Assembly (NCBI GenBank): GCA_021795255.1
Contig: JAJYPQ010000062.1
Span: forward strand, 1-13,969
Source of the DNA: Pseudomonadota bacterium
GTDB lineage: Bacteria; Pseudomonadota; Gammaproteobacteria; Acidiferrobacterales; Acidiferrobacteraceae
Reading direction: 5' to 3'
DNA length: 13,969 nt
Both the position numbers and the translations under genes were made by a program. Of this stretch, positions 5,061-13,102 are shown piece by piece. Within the stretch, counting starts at the first letter, position 1, and every line of letters begins with the position of its first letter. Below the pieces are notes generated by a model. It saw only the letters and a list, made by a program, of their open reading frames with translations. It made no database searches and had not been told where the DNA came from.

Positions 5061-8000
5061 ATGCAGTTTGTTAAAGGCGGGCCGCGCGTCCCTAATTCTT
5101 TACTTGATGCGCATGAGGAGGGGCGCGTCATATTGTTTTGTGGCGCGGGCATTTCATGTGCGGCCGGGCTTCCGGGGTTTGGTGGTTTGGTTAATGAGAT
5201 TTACACCGCGCTCGGCATAGACCAAACGTCGATTGAGGAAAGCGCGTACAAAAGTGGGCGGTACGATAGCGTGCTCCATCTCTTGGAGCAGCGTTACCAT
5301 GATGGTCGGCTGGGCGTACGGACGCCGTTAGTGGAGATCCTCAAACCCAGACTCCGGCGTAAAGAAGCCACGAGAACTCACCAAGCCTTACTGCAGCTGG
5401 GCCGCACGCGCGAGGGCGTGTTGCGTCTCGTGACAACTAATTTCGATCGGATTTTCGAGCGACTTAAGACCCGAGAAAAAATCGCAGCCCCTACCTATTC
5501 CGCGCCCCTCTTGCCGATTCCCAAGGACAGCAGGTGGGATGGCATAGTCTACCTCCATGGCCTGCTACCCGATCGCGTCGACAAAGCAGCGCTTAAGAGG
5601 CTCGTTCTGACCAGCGGGGATTTCGGCCTCGCATATCTGACCGAACGCTGGGCGGCCCGTTTCGTCAGCGAATTATTTCGCAATTACATCATCTGTTTTG
5701 TGGGCTACGGCATTAATGATCCCGTTATGCGTTACATGATGGACGCCCTCGCTGCGGATCGTCATTTGGGCGAACCCGGATCTCAGGCGTATGCCTTCGG
5801 AGTTTGCGAGACAGGACAGGAAGCGAACCAGGCCGCCGCAGCATGGGAAGCGAAGGGCGTAACGCCCATTCTCTATCATGCAGGGCCGGATGGGGCGGGC
5901 AAGCATTCTAGTCTGCATGATACTCTCGAGAACTGGGCCGCAGCTTATCGGTATGGCATTCAGGGTAAGGAGCGCATCGTGGCCGAGCATGCCATGACGC
6001 GGCCGACAGCGAGTACGGCTGAGGATGACTTTGTGGGCCGTATGCTCTGGGCGTTATCGGATAAGTCAGGGGTGCCCGCGAAGCAATTTGCCGATTTAAA
6101 TCCTGCGCCATCGCTCGAGTGGCTGAAGGTTCTGAGTGAGCCTTGCTTCGATTCCCAAGATCTGGGCCGGTTCGGGGTACCTGCTGCCGAAAAACGCCGC
6201 GGAGAATCGGCGTTCAGCCTGTTGTCGCGGCCGCCGCCCTATACACAGTCCCTAGCTATGAGCGTGGTGTCTACCGGTGGCAGCAGTGGTTGGGACGCTG
6301 GTATGTATCATCTCGCCCGATGGCTCGTGCGCCATTTAAACGATCCTGAACTGCTATTGTGGGTCATCGAGCAAGGTGGGGTTTTGGATAATCGTTTCGC
6401 GCGACTAATAGAAGACCAGCTAAGGCAACTTGCGAAGTGGAAAGCCGAGGGCTCTACAGAACGACTCGTCGCGGCGCGTCTCTATGCACCCAACGCCGTG
6501 CCCGGGCCCCAGATGCAGGTGTTGTGGCAGATTCTGCTTGGAGGCCTCGTCCGCTCCCAACAGCCAGGACCTAATTTTCTGTCCTGGGTAGAGCGCTTAG
6601 GACGCGAAGGGTTGACGATAACTACTCGGCTGGAGTTGCGGGCCCTGCTGGCACCAAAAGTGGCCCTCACAAGACCCTTTACGTGGCGGGATAGCGGTGT
6701 CGGGCCAGACGGTGTTGAGATTATTGAGAAGCCGGCGGACGCCGAACTCGCACTAGGAGCGGACAATTCGCAATATTGGTTGAAGGAGATTCAGAAAACA
6801 GAGGCGTGGGCGGAGTGCTTGCCAATATTGGTCGAGGACTTTCAGCAGTTGTTGAGTGACGCCCTGGATCTGTTGCGGGCCCTTGGGCAGGCAGACGACC
6901 GCCACGATAACGGGCACTGGCACCTGCCGTCAATCGGCCCCCACTGGCAAAATCGGGGATACCGGGACTGGGTTGTCTTAATTGAACTCCTGCGGGATGC
7001 GTGGCTTGCCGTGTACGAGAAGAACCGAGAGCAGGCCCGATACCTTGCGCAGAACTGGGCCACGCGCCCTTATCCCACATTTAGGCGGCTCGCATTATTC
7101 GCCGCAACCTATAACGACATCGCGCCCAACGGTGAATGGGTGGATTGGCTTTTAGCAGATCGGACGTGGTGGCTATGGGCAGACGAAACATGGCGCGAAA
7201 TGATGCGCCTTCTGGTTCAGCAAGGCGCCAGCCTGCCCGCTGGGGCACGTCAAAGATTGGAGGCCGCCATTGTGGCCGGGCCACCTCCGGAATTGTTGTC
7301 CCAGTTTGCGGGGTCGGACTATTATCAACAGTGGACCGACCGGACTGTCTGGTTACGTCTCGCCAAGCTTAAGTCGGGGGAGGCCCCCTTGGGGCACAAG
7401 AGCGAGGCCCGTCTGAGTGCGCTGTCCGCAGCCTATCCCGATTGGTGCCCTGCAGACGATGAACGAGATGAATTCCGACATTGGATGACGGCCACCGGTG
7501 ATCCTGGTCACCAGGACCCAAGGCAGGTGGATATTGCGCCCCGGCGAAGAAAAGACCTCGTGGAGTGGCTCAAAACGCATTCGGCTAAACGGCCCGCGTC
7601 CCCGTTTTCCGTCGACGACTGGGGTAAAATTTGCGCTACCCGCTCCTTTGTGTGTGGCTTCGCTTTGTGCGACTTAGCTAAAGAAGGCAAATGGCCAATA
7701 GAGCGATGGCGCAGCGCCCTTCGCGCGTGGTGTCAGGGCGCTCTCCGGCATCGCTCGTGGCGGTATATGGCTTCCGTGGTGCAAGCTATGCCGGACGACG
7801 ACTTCCTGGACCTAGGAGACATCCTACCGTGGTGGCTCGAGACGGTAGCCAAAGTTTTGGATTGCCATGAAGGGGTTTTCTTCGAGTTGTGCGACCGCGT
7901 CTTGGCCGCCGAGTACCCGAATGCCATCGATATGGGCCGGCGGTTGGATACCACCATAAACCATCCCATAGGGCACGTCACCCAAGCGCTGCTGGCCGTT

Positions 8001-8873
8001 TGGTTTCGGAGGAAGCCTCACGACGACCAAGGCCTCCCGGGTAATCTTAAGACGCGGTTTTCAAGGCTGTGTGATACCAAAAACGTGCAGTACGTATCCG
8101 CTCGCACAATCCTCGCTGCTAATCTCATCGCCTTCTTCCGCGTGGACCGGGCGTGGACCGAGAGATACCTGTTTCCTCTTTTTCATTGGACCACGCCCAC
8201 TCTGGAGGCGCAAGCTGCGTGGGACGGTTTCCTATGGTCCCCAAGAGTATATCTTCCCTTGATAACCGCTTTCAAAGCAGATTTTCTGGCGACCGCCGCA
8301 CACTACGACCAGTTAGAGGAGCATCAGGGGCGTCAGTATGCGACGCTTTTAACCTATGCGGCGCTCGACCCAGTCGATCTATTCAATAAGAATGAAGTCC
8401 GCACCGCCATGGCGGCCCTTCCGGAAGCGGGCCTCGTGCAGTCTGCACAGTCGCTGGTGAATGCGCTCCAATCTATAGGCAAACAACGTGAGGCATATTG
8501 GACCAATCGGATACGCCCGTTTTGGAATAGCGCGTGGCCCAGATCTCGGGACATCATATCGCCGGATCTGGCGGAACCGTTGACCCGACTAGCAATCGCT
8601 GCGGACGCAGCCTTTCCGGATGCAGTGTCCGCTATGGCACCATTTCTCGTGCCACTAAAGAACCTGATGCTTGTTGTGCCGCTTCTCAAGGAGTCCGGTC
8701 TCTGTGCCCGTTACCCGCAAGATGCGCTCACGCTCTTGGCGAAAACGATAGATGGACAGCATTGGATTCCACCAGAATACATCGAGACATGCATGAGCGA
8801 GATTGTAAGCGCCATGCCCGAACTTGTTCAAACTCGCGCCTACCAAGATCTGAGGCGCAGTACGGGTCGGTGA
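5061..8873 (+). CDS. SIR2-like NADase with long C-terminal region (DUF4020-like); probable anti-phage defence protein
   Basis: The 1270-residue protein has a SIR2-like (SIR2_2 type) domain in about residues 1-300. Diagnostic motifs are FCGAGIS (26-32, nucleotide binding), TTNFDR (125-130, catalytic N127), YLHG (164-167, H166), LTSGDFG (183-189) and VGYGINDPVMRYMMDAL (214-230). In bacterial defence proteins such domains usually hydrolyse NAD+ and cause growth arrest during infection rather than deacetylate proteins. The remaining ~950 residues are helix-rich, contain many Trp-rich segments, and in the C-terminal third resemble what I recall as DUF4020. This region presumably senses a trigger and holds the NADase off. 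No signal peptide or membrane helix is seen. ATG 5061 follows AGGA by eight bases and a 12-codon leader ORF. It is the first gene of a probable three-gene operon. Size and architecture resemble defence-associated sirtuins, but I cannot assign a named subfamily. Confidence 0.92.
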   Translation: MQFVKGGPRVPNSLLDAHEEGRVILFCGAGISCAAGLPGFGGLVNEIYTALGIDQTSIEESAYKSGRYDSVLHLLEQRYHDGRLGVRTPLVEILKPRLRRKEATRTHQALLQLGRTREGVLRLVTTNFDRIFERLKTREKIAAPTYSAPLLPIPKDSRWDGIVYLHGLLPDRVDKAALKRLVLTSGDFGLAYLTERWAARFVSELFRNYIICFVGYGINDPVMRYMMDALAADRHLGEPGSQAYAFGVCETGQEANQAAAAWEAKGVTPILYHAGPDGAGKHSSLHDTLENWAAAYRYGIQGKERIVAEHAMTRPTASTAEDDFVGRMLWALSDKSGVPAKQFADLNPAPSLEWLKVLSEPCFDSQDLGRFGVPAAEKRRGESAFSLLSRPPPYTQSLAMSVVSTGGSSGWDAGMYHLARWLVRHLNDPELLLWVIEQGGVLDNRFARLIEDQLRQLAKWKAEGSTERLVAARLYAPNAVPGPQMQVLWQILLGGLVRSQQPGPNFLSWVERLGREGLTITTRLELRALLAPKVALTRPFTWRDSGVGPDGVEIIEKPADAELALGADNSQYWLKEIQKTEAWAECLPILVEDFQQLLSDALDLLRALGQADDRHDNGHWHLPSIGPHWQNRGYRDWVVLIELLRDAWLAVYEKNREQARYLAQNWATRPYPTFRRLALFAATYNDIAPNGEWVDWLLADRTWWLWADETWREMMRLLVQQGASLPAGARQRLEAAIVAGPPPELLSQFAGSDYYQQWTDRTVWLRLAKLKSGEAPLGHKSEARLSALSAAYPDWCPADDERDEFRHWMTATGDPGHQDPRQVDIAPRRRKDLVEWLKTHSAKRPASPFSVDDWGKICATRSFVCGFALCDLAKEGKWPIERWRSALRAWCQGALRHRSWRYMASVVQAMPDDDFLDLGDILPWWLETVAKVLDCHEGVFFELCDRVLAAEYPNAIDMGRRLDTTINHPIGHVTQALLAVWFRRKPHDDQGLPGNLKTRFSRLCDTKNVQYVSARTILAANLIAFFRVDRAWTERYLFPLFHWTTPTLEAQAAWDGFLWSPRVYLPLITAFKADFLATAAHYDQLEEHQGRQYATLLTYAALDPVDLFNKNEVRTAMAALPEAGLVQSAQSLVNALQSIGKQREAYWTNRIRPFWNSAWPRSRDIISPDLAEPLTRLAIAADAAFPDAVSAMAPFLVPLKNLMLVVPLLKESGLCARYPQDALTLLAKTIDGQHWIPPEYIETCMSEIVSAMPELVQTRAYQDLRRSTGR

Positions 8874-9024
8874 GAGTATGCGAAAACTAATGGGAAAGCG
8901 AAGCTGTTATTGGCCCAAGGAGCGGGAATGGTGGGTGGCTGACGCCTAGGGAATTGGAAAACGCTGCGGGAGACGGTTGTGGCGTGGGTCTGGGGCGGCA
9001 AATAGAGCATGTGAGGGATAAGCG

Positions 9025-9954
9025 ATGGCCTGCACAGAAACCTTTTACTTTTCGAGTAACGGTAGCTACTTTCAGGGAAACTGGACGCTCGAGGATTCCC
9101 AGACAGGGTTTTCCATCCAGCGGATTGCTGACGGTTTTGTGTTAAGACTGGTGGCGCGAATAGCAAGCAAACAGCCGCTTCCACGTCTGGCCCTGCTATC
9201 GGGTCTGCACGCCGACATTAAAGATGGCGCATCGCCAGGAAGGGAGCTTCTCGGGACGGCATTTGACCGGAACAATTACTGGATTCAGGCTGGGCAAATC
9301 CCCGAAACCGTTGCCTACCTGGAGTGGCGTGGCAATATGGCCGCCTTTGAGAAATTCGAGGCAAACCGAGTGGGTCATGCGCCACAGCTCGTGCTCAGTT
9401 GCCGCGGGTTTATGGAGTTTCAGGAGATGCTAACGCTCAACGTGGATACTCGGAAACGCCCACCCGAAACACGGAGTGTCCAGATCCGTACCTCCCCGAT
9501 GCAGATCGCCTGTGAAATGACGCTTAATCTCCCTAAAGACGCCTGGGTTGCGGCCATTAATAGCGCCGGCCTGCGACAAGCCATCCTTGTTGAGATTCCC
9601 TTGCCACCAGCGCGTCCCGAGCCATGGGCGTCTGTCTGGGAAGCGCTTGACGAGGCCCGTCGGTATTTTGACCAGGGCGGGACAACAGGCTGGAATGGTT
9701 GCGTGACAGCCGTCCGAAAAGCCCTTGACGCCTGGCAACAAATTGATGGAGAAAAAACTGAGTGGGAAGCAACCAAGCCGAAACGAGACGAATTGGAAGC
9801 TAAGTCAAAGGACGACCGCTTCAAGGGGCTCCGCTGGCAGCTCCAACAATGCGCGCATCTCGCACCCCACAGCCCGGACAAGGAATGGACGCGGGACGAC
9901 GCGGTCTTGATGCTGGCGACCCTGTCGGGGTTGTTGGTGACGCGCAAACCGTAA
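9025..9954 (+). CDS. Unrecognised 309-residue protein with HEPN-like helical C-terminus; SIR2 operon partner
   Basis: ATG 9025 is preceded by GAGGGA (9013-9018) at good spacing, 151 bases after the SIR2 stop. Residues 1-195 look mostly beta-stranded, with aromatic and hydrophobic alternation (for example TETFYFSS near the N-terminus). Residues about 201-305 are helical: a first segment around WEALDEARRYFDQGG and AVRKALDAW, a charged linker (about 240-268), and a last segment from R270 through H278 to the end. This pattern recalls the helical HEPN-like tails often found on defence proteins. The spacing R-x7-H is longer than the catalytic Rx4-6H of HEPN ribonucleases, so RNase activity is not supported. 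It is likely cytoplasmic. Position suggests a partner, sensor or adaptor for the SIR2 protein. I do not recognise a named family. Confidence 0.78.
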   Translation: MACTETFYFSSNGSYFQGNWTLEDSQTGFSIQRIADGFVLRLVARIASKQPLPRLALLSGLHADIKDGASPGRELLGTAFDRNNYWIQAGQIPETVAYLEWRGNMAAFEKFEANRVGHAPQLVLSCRGFMEFQEMLTLNVDTRKRPPETRSVQIRTSPMQIACEMTLNLPKDAWVAAINSAGLRQAILVEIPLPPARPEPWASVWEALDEARRYFDQGGTTGWNGCVTAVRKALDAWQQIDGEKTEWEATKPKRDELEAKSKDDRFKGLRWQLQQCAHLAPHSPDKEWTRDDAVLMLATLSGLLVTRKP

Positions 9955-10020
9955 GATATACTTCCTAAATAACGAAGCCTGATGCCGCCGAATTAGTCAC
10001 ACAGAACGAGAGGAGTGATA

Positions 10021-10428
10021 ATGGTAAAGCGCGACACATTAGCCACGGAGCGCGAATTCAGGCTCGTAGCGGTAAAAGATGCGACATCGAAAGAGTATTG
10101 GTTCGAGATAGTGGACTTTGCGGGGGTTGTAAAAGGGACGTTTCCCTCAGATGGACAGGGCGAAGCCTATAAGAGGCTGCATGAGTTGGCCCATGAGTCT
10201 ACACCCGAGTGTCTTTGTAGGGATGGGGGCTGCTCAGTGTGGAAAGTGATTGTTAATGGCAAAACGTTGTTCGTTGTCATGGACAGTGATGGTGTGAGAA
10301 CGTTCGGAGACTATGGTCAGGCGATGGCGCTCTATAGGGATGCGATAAAGAGGGCGAGGGACGCAATAAGGAAGGCGCAGGAGAAACGAGTTGACATGGC
10401 GGGCGATCACGAACCCCCACGGCCATAA
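10021..10428 (+). CDS. Small unrecognised Cys-containing protein, third gene of the SIR2 operon
   Basis: The 135-residue protein starts at ATG 10021, five bases after GAGGAG (10010-10015); a GTG at 10015 lies inside that binding site and is unlikely to be used. It begins 66 bases after the previous stop. Residues about 8-60 contain short strands (REFRLVAVKD, YWFEIVDFAG). A cluster ECLCRDGGC (about 62-70) places three cysteines in nine residues, which might bind metal or form a disulfide. Strands follow (VWKVIVNGKTLFVVMD) and then a charged helix (about 98-122, rich in Arg, Lys and Ala) that could be a coiled coil. No known domain is recognised. As the last gene of the operon it may be an accessory or regulatory subunit, which is a positional inference. 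Confidence 0.72.
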   Translation: MVKRDTLATEREFRLVAVKDATSKEYWFEIVDFAGVVKGTFPSDGQGEAYKRLHELAHESTPECLCRDGGCSVWKVIVNGKTLFVVMDSDGVRTFGDYGQAMALYRDAIKRARDAIRKAQEKRVDMAGDHEPPRP

Positions 10429-10650
10429 TGATTCTGCATTGGATTGCTGCGCATGCGGAATTCTGCAACACGAAGGTGAATTGCGCCAACGGCTTCTCGT
10501 CGGGCACCATGGCCTCGTTGTTGATCATTGAATCGGGGGGTTCGAACCGAAGGAAGGGTACGCCTTGCCAAGTCGCATTGTCGAGTAGGGGCGTGCTGCA
10601 GGGTAGTGCCCAGTGCACACTAGGATTGTCGGGGCGCCTGCACTTCGTGA
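10429..10650. other. Intergenic stretch, no supportable gene
   Basis: These 222 bases separate the operon end from the EAL/CMD pseudogene. An open frame begins at ATG 10428, overlapping the preceding stop, but it runs into the EAL fragment in another frame and has an Arg/Ser-rich non-protein-like composition. The opposite strand is also open here with no recognised product. No IS ends were identified. It is a plausible recombination boundary between the defence operon and unrelated debris. Confidence 0.35.
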
Positions 10651-11253
10651 ATGTCTCCGGCGCTACTCGCCGCTCCCGACCGTCTGACCCATCTGGCAGC
10701 CGCGGTCGACGTCTTCGGAACACCCTGGCCTCGAGACGACCCGCGCTGGCGGTCTTTGGTGATCGAGATCACCGAACGAGAGTTGATTATCGACCACTGC
10801 GGCGTTATCCGCGCGCTCGCGCCGCTGCTGGAAGCCGGCGTTCGGCTGCCACTCGATGACTTCGGCAGCGGATTTTCATCCTTTCTGTATCTCGCTGATC
10901 TCCCGATCACGTTTTTGAAGATCGAGCAGACGCTCATTGCGCGCGTGGGCCAGGACAGGCGCATGAATACCATGGCGAGCGCCTTGGCGCGCTTGGCTGC
11001 CGATCTCGATATCATCACCATCGCCGAAGGTATAGAGACCGCCGCGACGGCCGCTTCGGTAGCCGCTCTCGGCATCGATCCCCTGAGGGCAGGGCTACCA
11101 TTTCGGGCGGCCGGGCTCAACGTGGGCTTATCGCGGACCGAGATCATTGAAACCATTATCCAGATGGCGGTCTATGCGGGCTTCCCTGCGACCCTTAATG
11201 GTCTCTTTGCCGCGAAGGACGTCTTTGCCGAGCATGACGGCGACCGTCCCTAA
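10651..11253 (+). pseudogene. Chimeric remnant: EAL-domain fragment fused to the C-terminus of a carboxymuconolactone decarboxylase
   Basis: The 200-codon frame joins two unrelated gene pieces. Residues about 32-154 are the latter two thirds of an EAL (cyclic-di-GMP phosphodiesterase) domain: EITE (39-42), [10 protein letters not shown] (68-77), LKIE (89-92) and AEGIET (125-130). The N-terminal part with the EAL signature is missing, the usual KxD is KIE, and the late QGY is replaced by RAG, so it cannot be a working enzyme. From about residue 158 (near base 11122) the frame becomes the last ~40 residues of a CMD-family protein ([20 protein letters not shown]...). An in-frame TGA (10648-10650) touches the ATG and there is no ribosome binding site. 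Deletion or recombination between two genes, followed by decay, explains this best. It is not part of the defence operon. Confidence 0.8.
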
Positions 11254-11309
11254 CGGACTCCCGCCCAGGAGTCGGGCAATCGCACATATCTTGGTTCGTG
11301 CCCCTTGCG

Positions 11310-11954
11310 TTATTGGGGCCTCAGCGAATGTGGTGGTCCTTCCAGCACGAGCGTCTCGCGTACCGAAGGCAGGTCCGCTACGCGCGCGTAATAGGCTGAT
11401 AGGCGATGCCAAGGCGTCAAATCCAGCGCAAGCCGTTGAGCCCATGTCAGCATGACGAAGAGATAAGCATCAGGGGCGGTAAGGGATGCCCCCATCAGGA
11501 AGGGTTTCTCGCCTAACATTTGATCCACATACGCAAGGCGTGGTGCCACCCAGATTCGTGTCGCCTCCTGGCCGGCCGTTGTTTTGGCGAGGAAATTGGC
11601 CGCGACCCCATTATGCCGTTCGGGCGTGATGAAGTTGCCGTGGATCTCGGTGGCGATGAAATTGAGCCATTCCAGGGCATGGTAACGGGCCCGCGTGCCG
11701 ATCGCTGGCAACAGACATCGTTCCGGTTTGAGGTCGGCAATAAACTGAAGAATCACGGCGCACTCGGTCAAGATATCACCATCGTCTGTCCGGAGGACTG
11801 GCACGTAGGACTTCGGAGTGATTGCCCGGAAGTCGCCACCCGACCAGCGTTTGCCGACGAGATCGACCTTTTCGACAGTGAAAGGGAGTTGCGCCTCCCG
11901 GAGCAGGATATGGGGCGCAAGGGAACTCGCGCCGGGGGCATAGAAAAGGATCAT
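11310..11954 (-). CDS. gst: Glutathione S-transferase, beta class-like
   Basis: The 214-residue protein begins at ATG 11954, with GGAG six bases upstream on its strand. The N-terminal thioredoxin-like domain (about 1-80) has the beta-class pattern YAPGASSLAPHILLREA, a cis-proline segment YVPVL (49-53) and LTECAVILQFIAD. The helical C-terminal domain carries EWLNFIATEIH and a late segment resembling the substrate-side helices of the family. Length is normal or slightly long. Beta-class enzymes conjugate or reduce substrates with glutathione in the cytoplasm. The family cysteine near position 10 (GACSLAPH) is serine here, and the Glu-Ser glutathione contact appears as Glu-Cys, so the chemistry may differ from the prototype. 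It is transcribed alone and reads like a resident metabolic gene. The gene symbol is generic. Confidence 0.92.
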   Translation of the reverse strand: MILFYAPGASSLAPHILLREAQLPFTVEKVDLVGKRWSGGDFRAITPKSYVPVLRTDDGDILTECAVILQFIADLKPERCLLPAIGTRARYHALEWLNFIATEIHGNFITPERHNGVAANFLAKTTAGQEATRIWVAPRLAYVDQMLGEKPFLMGASLTAPDAYLFVMLTWAQRLALDLTPWHRLSAYYARVADLPSVRETLVLEGPPHSLRPQ

Positions 11955-12400
11955 GGCTATCTCCGGGATCCTCGCCGAGCGTTATTTTACGTTAGTCATT
12001 AGGCGTAAGCGAGGAGTCTGGCCTTTGATCAGAGGTATCAAACCCTGGCAAGAAATCGCCGCAGCTGTTTGATCCGGACGCGACCGACAAACCATACCAC
12101 CGCAGGGACGACCCTAGGTCTTGCGGTCGATACCGGCTGGTATGCTGGAGGAAAGTGATCCGCAATGCCCTTTCAGGCTTCACAGGTGGTCTGCCATTAT
12201 CCCCTTTGGGGTAAGGGACCATCCGTCCCGCAATCCCTCCGTCAGGGCTCGCCGTTGCCAACGCGCTGTGTCAAAGCCAGTCGGAATTTCTCCTCGATTC
12301 TCCCAGCACCAATTCCGTGGCAAAAGTCATCACCGAGCGGTAGAACCCTGAGAGAGAGCGCAGCTCCTCTGGACCACCTCATGACCTCATATCAAGCGGA
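11955..12400. other. 446-base intergenic stretch, no supportable gene
   Basis: No frame here has both a credible start and protein-like composition; short open frames exist on both strands but look like chance. The left end must hold the glutathione S-transferase promoter. Two small adjacent hairpins occur at 12201-12211 (CCCC-TTT-GGGG) and 12215-12229 (GGGAC-CATCC-GTCCC), either transcribed structure or chance. The - strand around 12240-12340 has protein-like patches broken by stops and may be a decayed gene. Confidence 0.3.
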
Positions 12401-13054
12401 CTACTCGAGACTCTCGAGCAAGGCATTCTCTATTGCTAATGTAGCTTCGGAAAGCTGTCTGTTTTCAAGGGCAGAAATATAAGGCCGCGACTGCTCATCG
12501 GTGTGGCAATTTGTGCATACCTTGTACGGTCCTCGATTGCCGCATCCCGCGCAAACGAAACCATCACAGATGCGCATTACTTCACTGTGAAGGCGCTCTA
12601 TCCTGTTCACTGTATCATCGTCATCAAAGAGCGTTCGCTTGAGCGGGGTCATGACATCCGACTCATCCATAATGACAACCTCATTGCTGGCCCTGGTACG
12701 CGATTTTACGATATTGCTGGTCTCGTTAGCAACGAGCCTCTCCAAATAGGGGCGAGACGCGTTCGCATCCAGTCGGCGTGACGATCCGGCCGATATAGGC
12801 CCATCCAGCATGGCCCAGCCGCCGACAATCCAGATGAGCGGTTTCCCCGGCTGGGCCTTAACCCGGGATAGAGGCCGATTCCTGGCGCAGCCATTTCCGT
12901 GGCACGTTATGTCACCCATGACAGATAAGCGGTCGCGCGTACGAACGTTTATGAGGCGCGCCGGTTCCCGATCATCAGAGATTGTAATGCGGCGCTTTGC
13001 CTTGAACGCCGCAATGGCCAGGTAACGCGGTGATGTGCTCTGGACGGCAAACAC
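12401..13054 (-). CDS. Zinc-ribbon protein downstream of ParB
   Basis: The frame gives 217 residues from a GTG (13052-13054) preceded by AGAGG, 48 bases after the ParB stop. The clear part is C-terminal: C168-x2-C171 and C180-x2-C183 in CAGCGNRGPYKVCTNCH form a zinc ribbon or knuckle, preceded by an acidic stretch (DDDD, 144-147) and followed by a helix ending LLESLE. Residues 1-128 are Arg/Ser-rich and less convincing. An alternative start at ATG 12670 (residue 129, MDESDVM), with GAGG eight bases upstream, would give a tidy 89-residue zinc-ribbon protein. I keep the long form because the whole 654-base frame is open, but the start is uncertain. Co-direction with parB suggests an operon, perhaps for element maintenance or regulation. 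The exact function is unknown. Confidence 0.5.
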   Translation of the reverse strand: MFAVQSTSPRYLAIAAFKAKRRITISDDREPARLINVRTRDRLSVMGDITCHGNGCARNRPLSRVKAQPGKPLIWIVGGWAMLDGPISAGSSRRLDANASRPYLERLVANETSNIVKSRTRASNEVVIMDESDVMTPLKRTLFDDDDTVNRIERLHSEVMRICDGFVCAGCGNRGPYKVCTNCHTDEQSRPYISALENRQLSEATLAIENALLESLE

Positions 13055-13102
13055 TCGTGGCCTCTTTGGCCATTACGGCAGCGTGGCTAGCGCGCAAGCC
13101 GC

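Noticed and set aside
6020..6035. CTGAGGA on the + strand inside the SIR2 gene
   Set aside because: No GAAA partner or flanking helices; ordinary coding sequence.
8878..8949. 23-codon Trp-rich mini-ORF between the SIR2 gene and the 309-residue gene
   Set aside because: Three Trp in 23 codons suggests an attenuator leader, but there is no good ribosome binding site and no terminator/antiterminator pair follows.
9025..9954. Assignment of the 309-residue protein as a HEPN ribonuclease
   Set aside because: The Arg-His spacing is seven residues, longer than the Rx4-6H catalytic motif; only the helical resemblance is retained.
10428..10859. 143-codon open frame starting at the end of the third operon gene
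   Set aside because: Runs over the EAL remnant in a different frame with an Arg/Ser-rich product; treated as chance.
12121..12482. Overlapping + strand open frames in the gap before the zinc-ribbon gene
   Set aside because: No ribosome binding sites, non-protein-like composition, and overlap with the end of a better supported - strand gene.
12971..12977. TCATCAG, giving CUGAUGA on the - strand (possible third hammerhead)
   Set aside because: No GAAA strand after a stem II and no suitable stem I or III; it lies within the coding frame of the zinc-ribbon protein.
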